Shown one piece after another: positions 1 through 6,250 of a stretch of 8,874 nucleotides of DNA. The notes beneath the pieces are model-generated. The model was not told where the DNA came from. It ran no database searches and worked only from the letters and a program-made list of their open reading frames with translations. Origin of the DNA: Candidatus Delongbacteria bacterium (lineage in GTDB: Bacteria > Delongbacteria > UBA4055); contig JAQICF010000224.1 of NCBI GenBank assembly GCA_027858795.1, forward strand, positions 1 to 8,874, written 5' to 3'. Both the position numbers and the translations under genes were made by a program. How positions within the stretch are numbered: the first letter of the stretch is position 1; every line of letters begins with the position of its first letter.

Positions 1-197
1 GCTTTATTCTTGAAAATATTTTGTAGTTCTTCTTTAATGTTTTCATTTTTAGGTATAATCCAACATTTTAATTCATTATCCCAAATTCTGCCGGGTATCT
101 TTTTAATAGAATTGACAATAAAAGTATTATATTTGAAATTTAGTTTAAATTTATTTTCGTTTTGATAAAATATTTCTGTTAATTCAATCTTTTTCAC
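1..197 (-). CDS. Probable tyrosine recombinase/integrase, N-terminal fragment (runs off the left edge)
   Basis: An open frame on the minus strand begins at GTG 197 and stays open for 65 codons to the window edge. It contains no ATG, and an in-frame TAA lies three codons upstream, so GTG is the best start, although no clear Shine-Dalgarno precedes it. Residues 31-49 read IKKIPGRIWDNELKCWIIP. This is the 'I-P-G-x-x-W-x-x-x-x-K-x-W-x-x-P' signature seen near the N-terminus of many XerC/D-like phage or transposon integrases, ahead of the SAM-like core-binding domain. The catalytic domain (R..H-x-x-R..Y) would lie outside the window, so the enzyme class is inferred from this motif alone. A related motif occurs in HARP domains of SNF2-type proteins, which is the main alternative. 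Confidence 0.55.
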   Translation of the reverse strand, partial: MKKIELTEIFYQNENKFKLNFKYNTFIVNSIKKIPGRIWDNELKCWIIPKNENIKEELQNIFKNK

Positions 198-232
198 AGA
201 GCATTAGTGTTCTAATATTATTATGTATAGTA

Positions 233-260
233 GTTATAATAATATGCTAATTGATTACAA
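233..260 (-). promoter_or_regulatory. Weak candidate promoter for the integrase fragment
   Basis: Read on the minus strand, TTGTAA (plus 255-260) and TATAAC (plus 233-238) are separated by 16 bp, upstream of the GTG at 197. The region is very AT-rich, so chance matches are common. The rest of the gap between this gene and the ammonium channel gene holds only the terminator at 296-320. Confidence 0.25.
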
Positions 261-295
261 TTAATGCAAGTATTTTAAAAGCTAACTTTAAAATT

Positions 296-320
296 AAAAA
301 AAGGCACGAAATTTCGTGCC
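296..320 (-). terminator. Intrinsic terminator after the Rh-type channel gene
   Basis: Positions 303-320 form a perfect 18-bp palindrome, GGCACGAAATTTCGTGCC. In the minus-strand direction it is followed directly by seven T (complement of A at 296-302) and further T-rich sequence. It lies about 44 bp past the stop codon of the Rh-type gene. The GC-rich stem end plus U-tract is a textbook rho-independent terminator and the strongest one in the window. Confidence 0.9.
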
Positions 321-363
321 CTTTGAATATTATAATTTATTAATTTAACGTCAAGTAAATCAA

Positions 364-1509
364 TTATGCGTCTTCAAATTCAACTTTATCTTCGTAAGGT
401 CTTTTTCTATGTCCGAACAGAGAAATTATTTTACCAGTTATGTAACCAGTTATCAAGGCTGTAACAACTGTGAATAATATACCTATTACTTGACTACCTG
501 TGTTGATACCTTTTACTACGAAAATAGCAGCAAATCCACCCATAAGACCTGGAAGTCCATGAAGATTTGTTACACCACAAGTATCAATAGCTTTAAGCGC
601 TTTCTGTTGTCTGCTTTGAAGAAGAGCAAATCCAGCTGTGGACAATACACCTGCCATCACACCGATTAATAATGCCATAGGATGAGTTGCAAAATCTACG
701 GTTGCTCCAATAGCAACTCCACCAGCTAAAGCAGCATTTGCAATATCAGCAATATTGATCTTTCCTCTCAACCAAACTGACATGATATAAGTTGCTAAAG
801 TAGATCCACTAAGAGCAAATATTACATTTATAACGGCATTGGGGATATCAGCAGTAGGAACTAAAGCAGCACAGAAACTTGGCCAGAAAATCCAAAGGAC
901 CATAGATCCAAGCATAGAATAACGATCACTTGTAGCATCAGCTTCAATAGGGATTTCAAGTTCTTTTTTCTTAGTCATCGCAATAGCAACACCCAAACCA
1001 AATAATGCACCGAAAGCATGAATTATGATAGATCCTCCTGTGTCAGCGAATTTACCACTTATTAATCCTAAGCCATTATCTAAAATAGCCCATTCGTTAA
1101 ACATATAGAAAGGAACGAACAATAATGCCAAAATAATGTATTGATACATTTTCATTCTGCCGAGAACTGCTCCTGATGCGATCAAAAGACCTGCAGCAGC
1201 AAATTCAGCTAGAATAAGCATTTCGATCTGGCTTTTTTCATGGATAAACCAACCTGCGTCGGCTACCAAAAAATAAAATGGTATTGCTACACTTACAAGC
1301 AAAAATGTTGCCGTCAAAGCAGAACGTCCATAATTTTTCACAAAAACCATTAAGAAGCCAAAACCGACTAGAAGCATAGCCATAATATGAATTGCTCTAG
1401 TATATTGTTGAACTTCAACAACATCATCAAGATTATTGAAACCGAACGCATTTGAAGAGAACAACAGAGTTGCAAAGATAATCAGTGGTAAAACGACATT
1501 TTTTTTCAT
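364..1509 (-). CDS. Rh-type (Rhesus family) ammonium channel with signal peptide
   Basis: Predicted 381-residue inner-membrane channel for NH3/NH4+ of the Amt/MEP/Rh superfamily. The sequence is Rh-like rather than AmtB-like. Numbered from ATG 1509, it shows DTGGSIIIHAFGALFGL at about 156-172, where the Asp and first pore His (about 156 and 164) match AmtB D160/H168. It also has LWIFWPSF at about 205-212, NAALAGGVAIG at about 258-268 and CGVTNLHGLPG at about 311-321, with the second pore His at about 317. A cleavable signal peptide (MKKN, hydrophobic stretch, then SNA-F) precedes about eleven hydrophobic segments; the C-tail is short and acidic. A GTG at 1515 would add two residues, but the MKK signal-peptide start favours ATG 1509. 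Neither has a strong ribosome site. The gene is the last before a strong terminator and is separated from the upstream FAD enzyme by another, so it is probably its own unit. No glnK is next to it, as is usual for Rh genes. Confidence 0.93.
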   Translation of the reverse strand: MKKNVVLPLIIFATLLFSSNAFGFNNLDDVVEVQQYTRAIHIMAMLLVGFGFLMVFVKNYGRSALTATFLLVSVAIPFYFLVADAGWFIHEKSQIEMLILAEFAAAGLLIASGAVLGRMKMYQYIILALLFVPFYMFNEWAILDNGLGLISGKFADTGGSIIIHAFGALFGLGVAIAMTKKKELEIPIEADATSDRYSMLGSMVLWIFWPSFCAALVPTADIPNAVINVIFALSGSTLATYIMSVWLRGKINIADIANAALAGGVAIGATVDFATHPMALLIGVMAGVLSTAGFALLQSRQQKALKAIDTCGVTNLHGLPGLMGGFAAIFVVKGINTGSQVIGILFTVVTALITGYITGKIISLFGHRKRPYEDKVEFEDA

Positions 1510-1527
1510 AGTCACACCATTTTATTA

Positions 1528-1556
1528 TTTATAGATATTTATTTCGACTTAGAAAA
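1528..1556 (-). promoter_or_regulatory. Weak candidate promoter for the Rh-type channel gene
   Basis: On the minus strand TTTTCT (plus 1551-1556) and TATAAA (plus 1528-1533) are 17 bp apart, just after the upstream terminator and ahead of the channel start at 1509. The -35 box is poor and the resulting leader would be very short, so this is only a possibility. Confidence 0.27.
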
Positions 1557-1570
1557 GTTGAGGTAGATAT

Positions 1571-1616
1571 AAAAAAAAATCAAGCAAATTTACTTAAAAA
1601 TAATTACCTGATTTTT
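1571..1616 (-). terminator. Probable intrinsic terminator after the FAD oxidoreductase
   Basis: On the minus strand AAAAATCAGGTAA pairs with TTGCTTGATTTTT (plus 1604-1616 against 1575-1587), giving a 13-bp stem with two G-U pairs and a loop of about 16 nt. It runs into a tract of nine T (plus A at 1571-1579). It lies 35 bp past the stop at 1651. The stem is AT-rich, so its strength is uncertain, but position and T-tract fit the end of the metal/sulfur cluster transcript. Confidence 0.6.
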
Positions 1617-1650
1617 GAGAGTATCAATATCTTTTAAATTACCGATTAAA

Positions 1651-3000
1651 TTATAACTTCATCTTAGCCAAAGCATTTTCAACTGCTTTTAACAACGGAT
1701 AACCAGCTGGAGAAGCGGTTAGAAGTGGATGTGTACCTATTTGAGCAGTAAAAAGTGAATTAATATTCATTCTGTTCTGAATAACAATACCGATCATGTT
1801 CACAAGCTCTCCGGTAGATAAACCACCACAAGCTTCTCCACCAAGAATAACGCCGGATTCTTTTCCTACGATCAATTTTACACATTGTTGGTGTGAATCA
1901 GCTAATGATCCAGGATGTCTGTCGATACCTTCAGCATATCCGGTAACAATATCAAATCCTTCCTCAATCGCCTGAGCTTCAGTTAATCCAGCTACACCAA
2001 ATCCATTGTTGCCAATAGCAGTAGAGAATATAGAAATAGTACCACTGAAAGTTTTGATAACAGATAATTTAAATAAATTCATACCTGCAGTTCTAGCTTC
2101 AGCACAGGCTGTTGATGCAAGCATAACGGGATTAGATTTTCTTGTAACAAAATCTTTTTTCTCAGCACAGTCACCGATAGCAAAAACATCAAGGTCCTGT
2201 GTTCTCATATATTCATCAACTCTGATAAAACCATCATCATTCAATGATAATCCTGCTTTTTCTGCGAGCTCAGTGTTTGGTTTATAACCCATTGAAATAA
2301 TAACAGCATCTGTAGCTACTTCTTCTCCATTGTCAAGAAGAACACCCTTTACTTTATCATCACCAATTATTTCTTTGACTCCGATACCTGTCATTAATTT
2401 GATGCCTCTTTCAGTAAGGATAGCCTCAATTTTTTCAGAGATTTCTTTGTCGAAAGCAAGACTTAAGATATTATCTCTTTTTTCGATCAAAGTAACATTT
2501 TTATCAATTTTGTTAAACTCATCAGACATTTCAACACCGATAAATCCTGCACCGATAGTGATGATATTCTTACAATCTTTTAATTTTTCCTGCATCTCAT
2601 CAAGGTATATTTTATCTTTAGGCACAAAAAATACATTTTTTTTATCAAGACCTTTCAACCAGGTTGGTTTATGCGGTAGTGAACCGGTACCGATTACTAA
2701 TTTGTCATACTCGATAACATCCTTATTCGAGAGTATACATTTTTTAGCTGTTCTATCAATTTCCAGAACTTCACCATGTATCACATTTACACCTGCCTGT
2801 TCGAACATCTTTTCAGCAGGTAGAATATTTTTGTCTGACGTACCAACACTTCCAAAAATATACGGTATCCCACAAGGGATCATTGTTTTTGGTTGTTTTG
2901 TTACTACAGTAAACTCTTTTCCCTGATTTACTTTCTTACCAATTGTAGCAACCACCATTCCTGCGGCGCTGCTTCCGATCACTAAAACATCTGTCTTCAT
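1651..3000 (-). CDS. FAD/NAD(P)-dependent disulfide oxidoreductase, CoA-disulfide reductase / NADH oxidase-like
   Basis: A 449-residue flavoprotein of the single-cysteine branch of the pyridine nucleotide-disulfide reductases (CoA-disulfide reductase, NADH oxidase, NAD(P)H sulfur/persulfide reductase). Visible parts in order: FAD-binding fold from residue 1 with VIGSSAAG at 7-14; PCGIPY with Cys43 at exactly the redox-active position of CoA-disulfide reductases; NAD(P) fold with ITIGAGFIGVE at 147-157; second FAD motif VFAIGDCAE at 272-280; then a C-terminal dimerisation domain from about 320 to the end. Cys43 is expected to cycle as a mixed disulfide or persulfide with CoA or a sulfur species. 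No rhodanese domain is fused. The start is supported by AGAAGG eight bases upstream. It is probably the last gene of the cluster transcript: a 77-bp gap with a hairpin precedes it and a terminator follows. Its neighbours DsrE2 and NifX suggest sulfur or persulfide chemistry, but the substrate cannot be read from sequence. Confidence 0.88.
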   Translation of the reverse strand: MKTDVLVIGSSAAGMVVATIGKKVNQGKEFTVVTKQPKTMIPCGIPYIFGSVGTSDKNILPAEKMFEQAGVNVIHGEVLEIDRTAKKCILSNKDVIEYDKLVIGTGSLPHKPTWLKGLDKKNVFFVPKDKIYLDEMQEKLKDCKNIITIGAGFIGVEMSDEFNKIDKNVTLIEKRDNILSLAFDKEISEKIEAILTERGIKLMTGIGVKEIIGDDKVKGVLLDNGEEVATDAVIISMGYKPNTELAEKAGLSLNDDGFIRVDEYMRTQDLDVFAIGDCAEKKDFVTRKSNPVMLASTACAEARTAGMNLFKLSVIKTFSGTISIFSTAIGNNGFGVAGLTEAQAIEEGFDIVTGYAEGIDRHPGSLADSHQQCVKLIVGKESGVILGGEACGGLSTGELVNMIGIVIQNRMNINSLFTAQIGTHPLLTASPAGYPLLKAVENALAKMKL

Positions 3001-3028
3001 CTTTGTTACCTTCTCATTTATTTTTTAC

Positions 3029-3054
3029 ACTGAGAATATTATAAGTTTCTCAGT
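3029..3054. repeat. Inverted repeat (8-bp arms) in the 77-bp gap before the FAD oxidoreductase
   Basis: ACTGAGAA (3029-3036) and TTCTCAGT (3047-3054) are perfect complements around a 10-nt loop. On the minus strand the loop contains TATAAT. No T-tract follows on that strand, so it is not a clear terminator. It could be an RNA processing or stabilising hairpin between the NifX-like and FAD genes, or an operator. Confidence 0.55.
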
Positions 3055-3077
3055 TTGTTAAATTATATAATTAAGTA

Positions 3078-3416
3078 TTAAGCCTTTAGTAGTTCATTTT
3101 TCTTAAAAGCTTCGAAAGCCTCCTTTACAGTCATATCTCCAGCACCAATGTATGATACAATTCCAGCTTCTTTTAAAACAGTACCTGCATTTCCACCGGG
3201 TCCGTTACCTGTAATAAGTACATCAGGTTCAAGTTCGAATAGTCTCTGTGCTGTTCTAGGGCCTGCACCATGAGCTTCTCCTGCAACATCTGAGTTGTCA
3301 ATTGTTGAAATTTTTTCAGTTTCTTCATCATAAACAACGATCCATTCTGCTCTTCCGAAACGAGGATCCATTTGTGAGTCCCATTCAGTACCTTTTGTAG
3401 TAAATGCTATTTTCAT
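3078..3416 (-). CDS. NifX/ORP-family small protein, cysteine-free
   Basis: A 112-residue protein filling a single NifX/NafY/NifB-C-terminal-type domain (dinitrogenase iron-molybdenum cofactor family, COG1433-like). It begins MKIAFTTKG and carries the family landmarks DPRFGRAEWIVVYD at 17-30, a GEAHGAG loop at 46-52, DVLITGNGPGGNA at 65-77 and a C-terminal helix. It has no cysteine at all and one histidine (His49), so any metal cluster would have to be held without thiolate ligands. That is how the Mo-Cu-S cluster of the Desulfovibrio orange protein is described (non-covalently bound). CGGAGATAAAAA precedes the ATG. The gene starts 22 bp after the DsrE2-type gene and is surely co-transcribed with it. 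Role by inference: carrier or storage protein for a metal-sulfur cofactor handled by the adjacent ATPases. Confidence 0.87.
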   Translation of the reverse strand: MKIAFTTKGTEWDSQMDPRFGRAEWIVVYDEETEKISTIDNSDVAGEAHGAGPRTAQRLFELEPDVLITGNGPGGNAGTVLKEAGIVSYIGAGDMTVKEAFEAFKKNELLKA

Positions 3417-3438
3417 TTTTTATCTCCGATTAATGATG

Positions 3439-3981
3439 TTATATGAATAATTGTATTTTGCTTTCATGAGCATCTTTCAGGAATTTTGCAACCCCACAGT
3501 AGTTTAAGTTCGGATAATCGATCATTTCCTCTCTTTTGAAGCCCATAAGGTCCATAGACATCTCACAAATGCTGATCTCTACACCTAATTCTCCGGCTAT
3601 ATCAAACAACTCTTCCAAGGAAGAGACATTTTTCTTTTTCATAAGATTCTTTAACATTCTTGTTCCCATACCACAGTAGTTCATTTTAGAAAGTTTTGTC
3701 GCACAACAGCCTTTTGGTAACATAAATCCGAACATTTTTGACATGAAATCTTTACCTTTGATAACCTTATCTTTGCATCTCAGCGAACTTGTTCCCCAAA
3801 ATGTGAAGAAAAGTTTTACTTTAGTATCCATCGCCGCAGCACCGGTAGCCATTATCATTGCTGCCATAAGTTTATCAAGTTCTCCTGAGAAAACGACCAT
3901 GGTCATTTGATCTTTTGTACCTTTTTTTAATTCAGATATTGAATTCTGCAACTCAAGAAATTTCTCATTTATCTCAGTCAT
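3439..3981 (-). CDS. DsrE2-type (DsrE/F/H-like) sulfur-relay family protein
   Basis: A 180-residue protein of the DsrE2/peroxiredoxin-like branch of the DsrE/F/H fold. Family landmarks are a hydrophobic strand MTMVVFSG at about 26-33, FFTFWGTSSLR at 58-68, a central FGFMLPKG at about 84-91, KLSKMNYCGMG at about 96-106, CEMSMDLMG at 139-147 with Cys139 in the conserved C-x-M-S-M motif, and LFI at the C-terminus. Six cysteines are present (69, 92, 93, 103, 139, 162), including a vicinal pair. DsrE-fold proteins commonly carry persulfide on a conserved cysteine, so sulfur transfer is likely; the partner is unknown. Start fixed by AAGGAG five bases upstream. It lies 22 bp after the second MinD ATPase and 22 bp before the Cys-free NifX-like gene, so the four genes form one tight block. 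Confidence 0.88.
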   Translation of the reverse strand: MTEINEKFLELQNSISELKKGTKDQMTMVVFSGELDKLMAAMIMATGAAAMDTKVKLFFTFWGTSSLRCKDKVIKGKDFMSKMFGFMLPKGCCATKLSKMNYCGMGTRMLKNLMKKKNVSSLEELFDIAGELGVEISICEMSMDLMGFKREEMIDYPNLNYCGVAKFLKDAHESKIQLFI

Positions 3982-4003
3982 AACTTCTCCTTGGTAGATG
4001 ATT

Positions 4004-4876
4004 TCAGACTATATTAATTATTTTGTCCCAGCATTCTCTAATTATATCTTTAAGTTCACCATCATCATATTCCACTATTGTTTTACCGATGGTCATAGCT
4101 TTTGTGAAATTCTCATCGTATGGAAGATCAGCCAAGTGAACTATATGTTCCTCCGTGAGAAATTCTTTGATCTCGCCTACAACTTTTTCATTTAAGTCAT
4201 ATTTATTTATTATACAACCTGCAGGTATTTGAAATTTCTTTACCAGCTGATAAACTCTTTTAAGATCATGCAATCCTGCAACAGTTGGTTCAGTTACTAA
4301 AACCACAAAATGTGCTCCAGAAAGTGATGATACAACTGGGCAACCAATACCTGGAGAACCATCGACAACAACGAAATCCTTTTTTGTTTCTAAAGCTAAC
4401 ATTTTAGCTTTATTTTTAACATGAGCAACAAGTTTACCGGAATTCTCAGCACCAATACCAAGTCTTGCGTGTATCATTGTATTGTTCGCTCTTGTTTCAG
4501 AGATATACCATTCACCTACATTTTGTTCAGTCATAGTGATAGCTTCCATCGGACAAATACGAGCACAATAACCACAACCTTCACAGTCTATTGGATTTAC
4601 AGTATATTCATCATTTATAAATGGTATTGCTTTCCAGCGACAAACTTCTGAACATTTACCACATTTCACACAAAGATCTTGATTGATCTCAGCTAAAACA
4701 CCGCTATAAAAATCTTCGACTATTGAATTTTTAGGTTCCATCAAAAGATGCATATCAGCAGCATCAACATCACAGTCAGCAACGACAATATCTTTGCCAC
4801 CTAAATGTGCAAAAGAAGCAGTTATAGAGGTTTTCCCAGTTCCACCTTTACCGGAGATGACTACTATTTCTTTCAT
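4004..4876 (-). CDS. MinD-superfamily ATPase with inserted 2x[4Fe-4S] ferredoxin domain (second copy)
   Basis: A 290-residue P-loop ATPase of the deviant Walker A (MinD/ParA/Mrp) class with an inserted bacterial ferredoxin domain (COG1149 type). Landmarks: SGKGGTGKT at 8-16 with both the deviant and the classical lysine; D-x-D region VADCDVDAADMHLL at 32-45; ferredoxin cysteines C69-x2-C72-x2-C75-x3-C79 and C98-x2-C101-x2-C104-x3-C108; Walker B-like region VVVDGSPGIGCPV at 169-181; and LVTEPTVAGLHDL at 193-205. The residue after Cys79 is Arg, where a Pro is more usual. Cytoplasmic and probably dimeric on ATP. The gene overlaps the preceding paralogue by 4 bp (ATGA), implying coupled translation and a likely heteromeric pair. 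Related pairs occur in the Desulfovibrio orange protein complex. Coupling of ATP hydrolysis to electron delivery or cofactor loading is inference. Confidence 0.93.
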   Translation of the reverse strand: MKEIVVISGKGGTGKTSITASFAHLGGKDIVVADCDVDAADMHLLMEPKNSIVEDFYSGVLAEINQDLCVKCGKCSEVCRWKAIPFINDEYTVNPIDCEGCGYCARICPMEAITMTEQNVGEWYISETRANNTMIHARLGIGAENSGKLVAHVKNKAKMLALETKKDFVVVDGSPGIGCPVVSSLSGAHFVVLVTEPTVAGLHDLKRVYQLVKKFQIPAGCIINKYDLNEKVVGEIKEFLTEEHIVHLADLPYDENFTKAMTIGKTIVEYDDGELKDIIRECWDKIINIV

Positions 4877-5739
4877 TTGTTACCTCCGATATTTCTATTC
4901 AGTATAAAAGTACTGATTTTTTCCAATTCTTTTTTTACTGCCGGTATTTTATCATATAATAATTCTCCCCGAGAATAAAGTTCTGCAATTTTCCTATCAT
5001 TGGGTAACGTGGCTATTACAGGAATCTTTTCTTTTTCACAGTAATCTATTACATCGTTATTGCCTATTCCATAACGATTGACAACAACTCCGATTTCTTT
5101 TTTTAAAACTCTCATTGTATCTATAGCGAGTTTTAGGTCATGAAAACCAAAAGGTGTCGGTTCTGTAATGAGGATAACAAAATCAGCATCTTTAGTTGCT
5201 TCGATTACCGGGCAAGAAGTTCCCGGGGGAGAGTCATATAACTTTATTGTATCTTTTGAATATTTATCATCAACAAATTCAAGTGTTTGAGATATAAGTG
5301 GCACAGCTTGTTCCTGTCCTACATCCAGTTTGCTCTCTACAAAATCAAGTTTGCCTACTTTGAAATGTTTTAATTCTCCCATTTTCTCCTGTCTCATAGG
5401 AAGAGAATTGTTCGGACATAACTCGCTACAGGCGTAACATCCGTGACAAAGTTGTGGAAAGACCATTACTTTTGTTTTCAGAGTAATTACTGCATGAAAA
5501 TTACATACTTTTTGACAATTTCCACATAAAGTACAATTTGTAGGATTCCATTCAGGTACCATTCTGAATTTGTCATATTTCTTAATCAACGTGCTTTTTA
5601 GAAATAATCCTGAATTTGGTTCTTCGACATCAAGATCCGCTAGTACAACTTTGTGATTTTCAGACAGATAACTTGCAAGGTTTGTTGAAAGGGTTGTTTT
5701 TCCAGTACCACCTTTTCCACTAGCTATTGCTATTTTCAT
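4873..5739 (-). CDS. MinD-superfamily ATPase with inserted 2x[4Fe-4S] ferredoxin domain (first copy)
   Basis: A 288-residue paralogue of the next gene, with the same architecture. Deviant Walker A SGKGGTGKT at 7-15, VLADLDVEEPNSGLFL at 32-47, ferredoxin cysteines C69/72/75/79 and C98/101/104/108, Walker B-like LYDSPPGTSCPV at 167-178, and LITEPTPFGFHDL at 190-202. The eight cluster cysteines sit at the same residue numbers as in the second copy, yet the flanking sequence has diverged, so this is an old duplication. Asn follows Cys79 instead of Pro. Its last codons carry the ribosome site of the second copy. The start at 5739 has no strong Shine-Dalgarno (only a weak AGG about 10 bases upstream), and the leader is the 14-bp tandem-repeat spacer. 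Function by family: ATP-dependent, ferredoxin-linked protein acting with NifX/ORP-type partners; its exact reaction is unknown. Confidence 0.93.
   Translation of the reverse strand: MKIAIASGKGGTGKTTLSTNLASYLSENHKVVLADLDVEEPNSGLFLKSTLIKKYDKFRMVPEWNPTNCTLCGNCQKVCNFHAVITLKTKVMVFPQLCHGCYACSELCPNNSLPMRQEKMGELKHFKVGKLDFVESKLDVGQEQAVPLISQTLEFVDDKYSKDTIKLYDSPPGTSCPVIEATKDADFVILITEPTPFGFHDLKLAIDTMRVLKKEIGVVVNRYGIGNNDVIDYCEKEKIPVIATLPNDRKIAELYSRGELLYDKIPAVKKELEKISTFILNRNIGGNK
4883..4887 (-). promoter_or_regulatory. Ribosome binding site inside the first MinD gene, for the second MinD gene
   Basis: GGAGG on the minus strand lies six bases before the ATG at 4876, within the last codons (Gly-Gly) of the upstream paralogue. 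Together with the ATGA overlap it indicates translational coupling and near-equal synthesis of the two ATPases. Confidence 0.8.
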
Positions 5740-5751
5740 TTATAAATACCT

Positions 5752-5816
5752 AAGTTAACATTTAAGGTTAGACTTTTAAGGTCAGACTTTTAAGGTCAAA
5801 CTTTTAAAGTTAAACT
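5752..5816. repeat. Tandem 14-bp direct repeat, about four copies, between the NifX-like and first MinD genes
   Basis: On the plus strand the units are AAGGTTAGACTTTT (5764-5777), AAGGTCAGACTTTT (5778-5791), AAGGTCAAACTTTT (5792-5805) and a degenerate AAAGTTAAACT (5806-5816). A further decayed copy may be AAGTTAACATTT (5752-5763). The last unit overlaps the stop codon of the NifX-like gene. Positions 5799-5811 are also a 13-bp palindrome, AACTTT-T-AAAGTT. The array fills nearly all of the spacer. It may be a direct-repeat operator or an RNA element; replication slippage alone could also have made it. Confidence 0.85.
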
Positions 5817-6153
5817 AGTGATCGCACAAATTGTCACCATCTTTAAGTTCATTATTCAGATAGGTTTCAACAAGTTTCATCGGTTCTTCAGAATCTACTC
5901 CAATGAATACTTCGATGTTATTTTCAGCAAAAAGATTTTGTGCTTGCTGTCCCATACCACCAGCTATAATTGTACTTACACCCATATCCGCTAGGAATTT
6001 AGGATATACACCAGGTTGATGTACGGGAGGAGCAATGAATTCATCTTTTATTATTTTTCCTTCATTTGTTTCAACGATCGCAAATTTCTCACAATGTCCG
6101 AAATGAGCACAAAGTTTACCGCTTTCTGTTGGTACTGCAAATAATTTTTTCAT
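5815..6153 (-). CDS. NifX/ORP-family small protein with Cys/His-rich N- and C-terminus
   Basis: A 112-residue single-domain member of the NifX/NafY-type dinitrogenase cofactor family. Landmarks: MKKLFAVPTESG at the start, CAHFGHCEKFAIVE at 15-28, an APPVHQPGVYPKFL loop at 41-54, STIIAGGMGQQAQNLF at 60-75, and a C-terminal NLCDH. Potential ligands are Cys15, His17, His20, Cys21, His45, Cys110 and His112, in sharp contrast to the Cys-free paralogue encoded downstream. This suggests a thiolate/imidazole metal or Fe-S site. Start supported by AGGAAAG upstream. It sits between the zinc-ribbon gene (126-bp gap with two dyads) and the first MinD ATPase (75-bp repeat-filled gap). Role inferred: metal or cofactor carrier paired with the ATPases; not nitrogenase maturation, since no nif genes are present. 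Confidence 0.9.
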   Translation of the reverse strand: MKKLFAVPTESGKLCAHFGHCEKFAIVETNEGKIIKDEFIAPPVHQPGVYPKFLADMGVSTIIAGGMGQQAQNLFAENNIEVFIGVDSEEPMKLVETYLNNELKDGDNLCDH

Positions 6154-6181
6154 GTTCTTTCCTATATAATTTTTTAAATTC

Positions 6182-6205
6182 CGTTAACTATGTTACAAGT
6201 TAACG
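6182..6205. repeat. Inverted repeat CGTTAAC...GTTAACG in the leader of the NifX-like gene
   Basis: Seven-base arms at 6182-6188 and 6199-6205 are perfect complements around a 10-nt loop, 29 bp before the start codon of the Cys-rich NifX-like gene. Each arm contains the self-palindrome GTTAAC. No T-tract follows. It may be an operator or a leader hairpin. Confidence 0.45.
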
Positions 6206-6250
6206 ATATTAACTCTCTTACTGTTTTCCAAAGAAAAAATTAACAATTAT

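Noticed and set aside
364..1515. GTG start for the Rh-type channel at 1515
   Set aside because: It adds only Met-Thr before a typical MKKN signal-peptide start; no ribosome site favours it. It is not excluded.
2006..2926. Two plus-strand open frames (2006-2287 and 2330-2926)
   Set aside because: They lie entirely inside the FAD oxidoreductase on the opposite strand, have no recognisable family and no ribosome site; they are antisense shadows.
3998..4651. Plus-strand open frames 3998-4195 and 4421-4651
   Set aside because: They lie opposite the second MinD ATPase and encode no recognisable product.
5752..5816. CRISPR array or replication origin iterons
   Set aside because: Units are 14 bp and directly adjacent with no spacers, so not CRISPR; no replication gene or DnaA box is nearby, so no origin.
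3078..6153. Nitrogenase maturation cluster
   Set aside because: NifX-type domains are present, but there is no nifB, nifH, nifD, nifK, nifE or nifN, and the MinD ATPases carry ferredoxin insertions unlike NifH.
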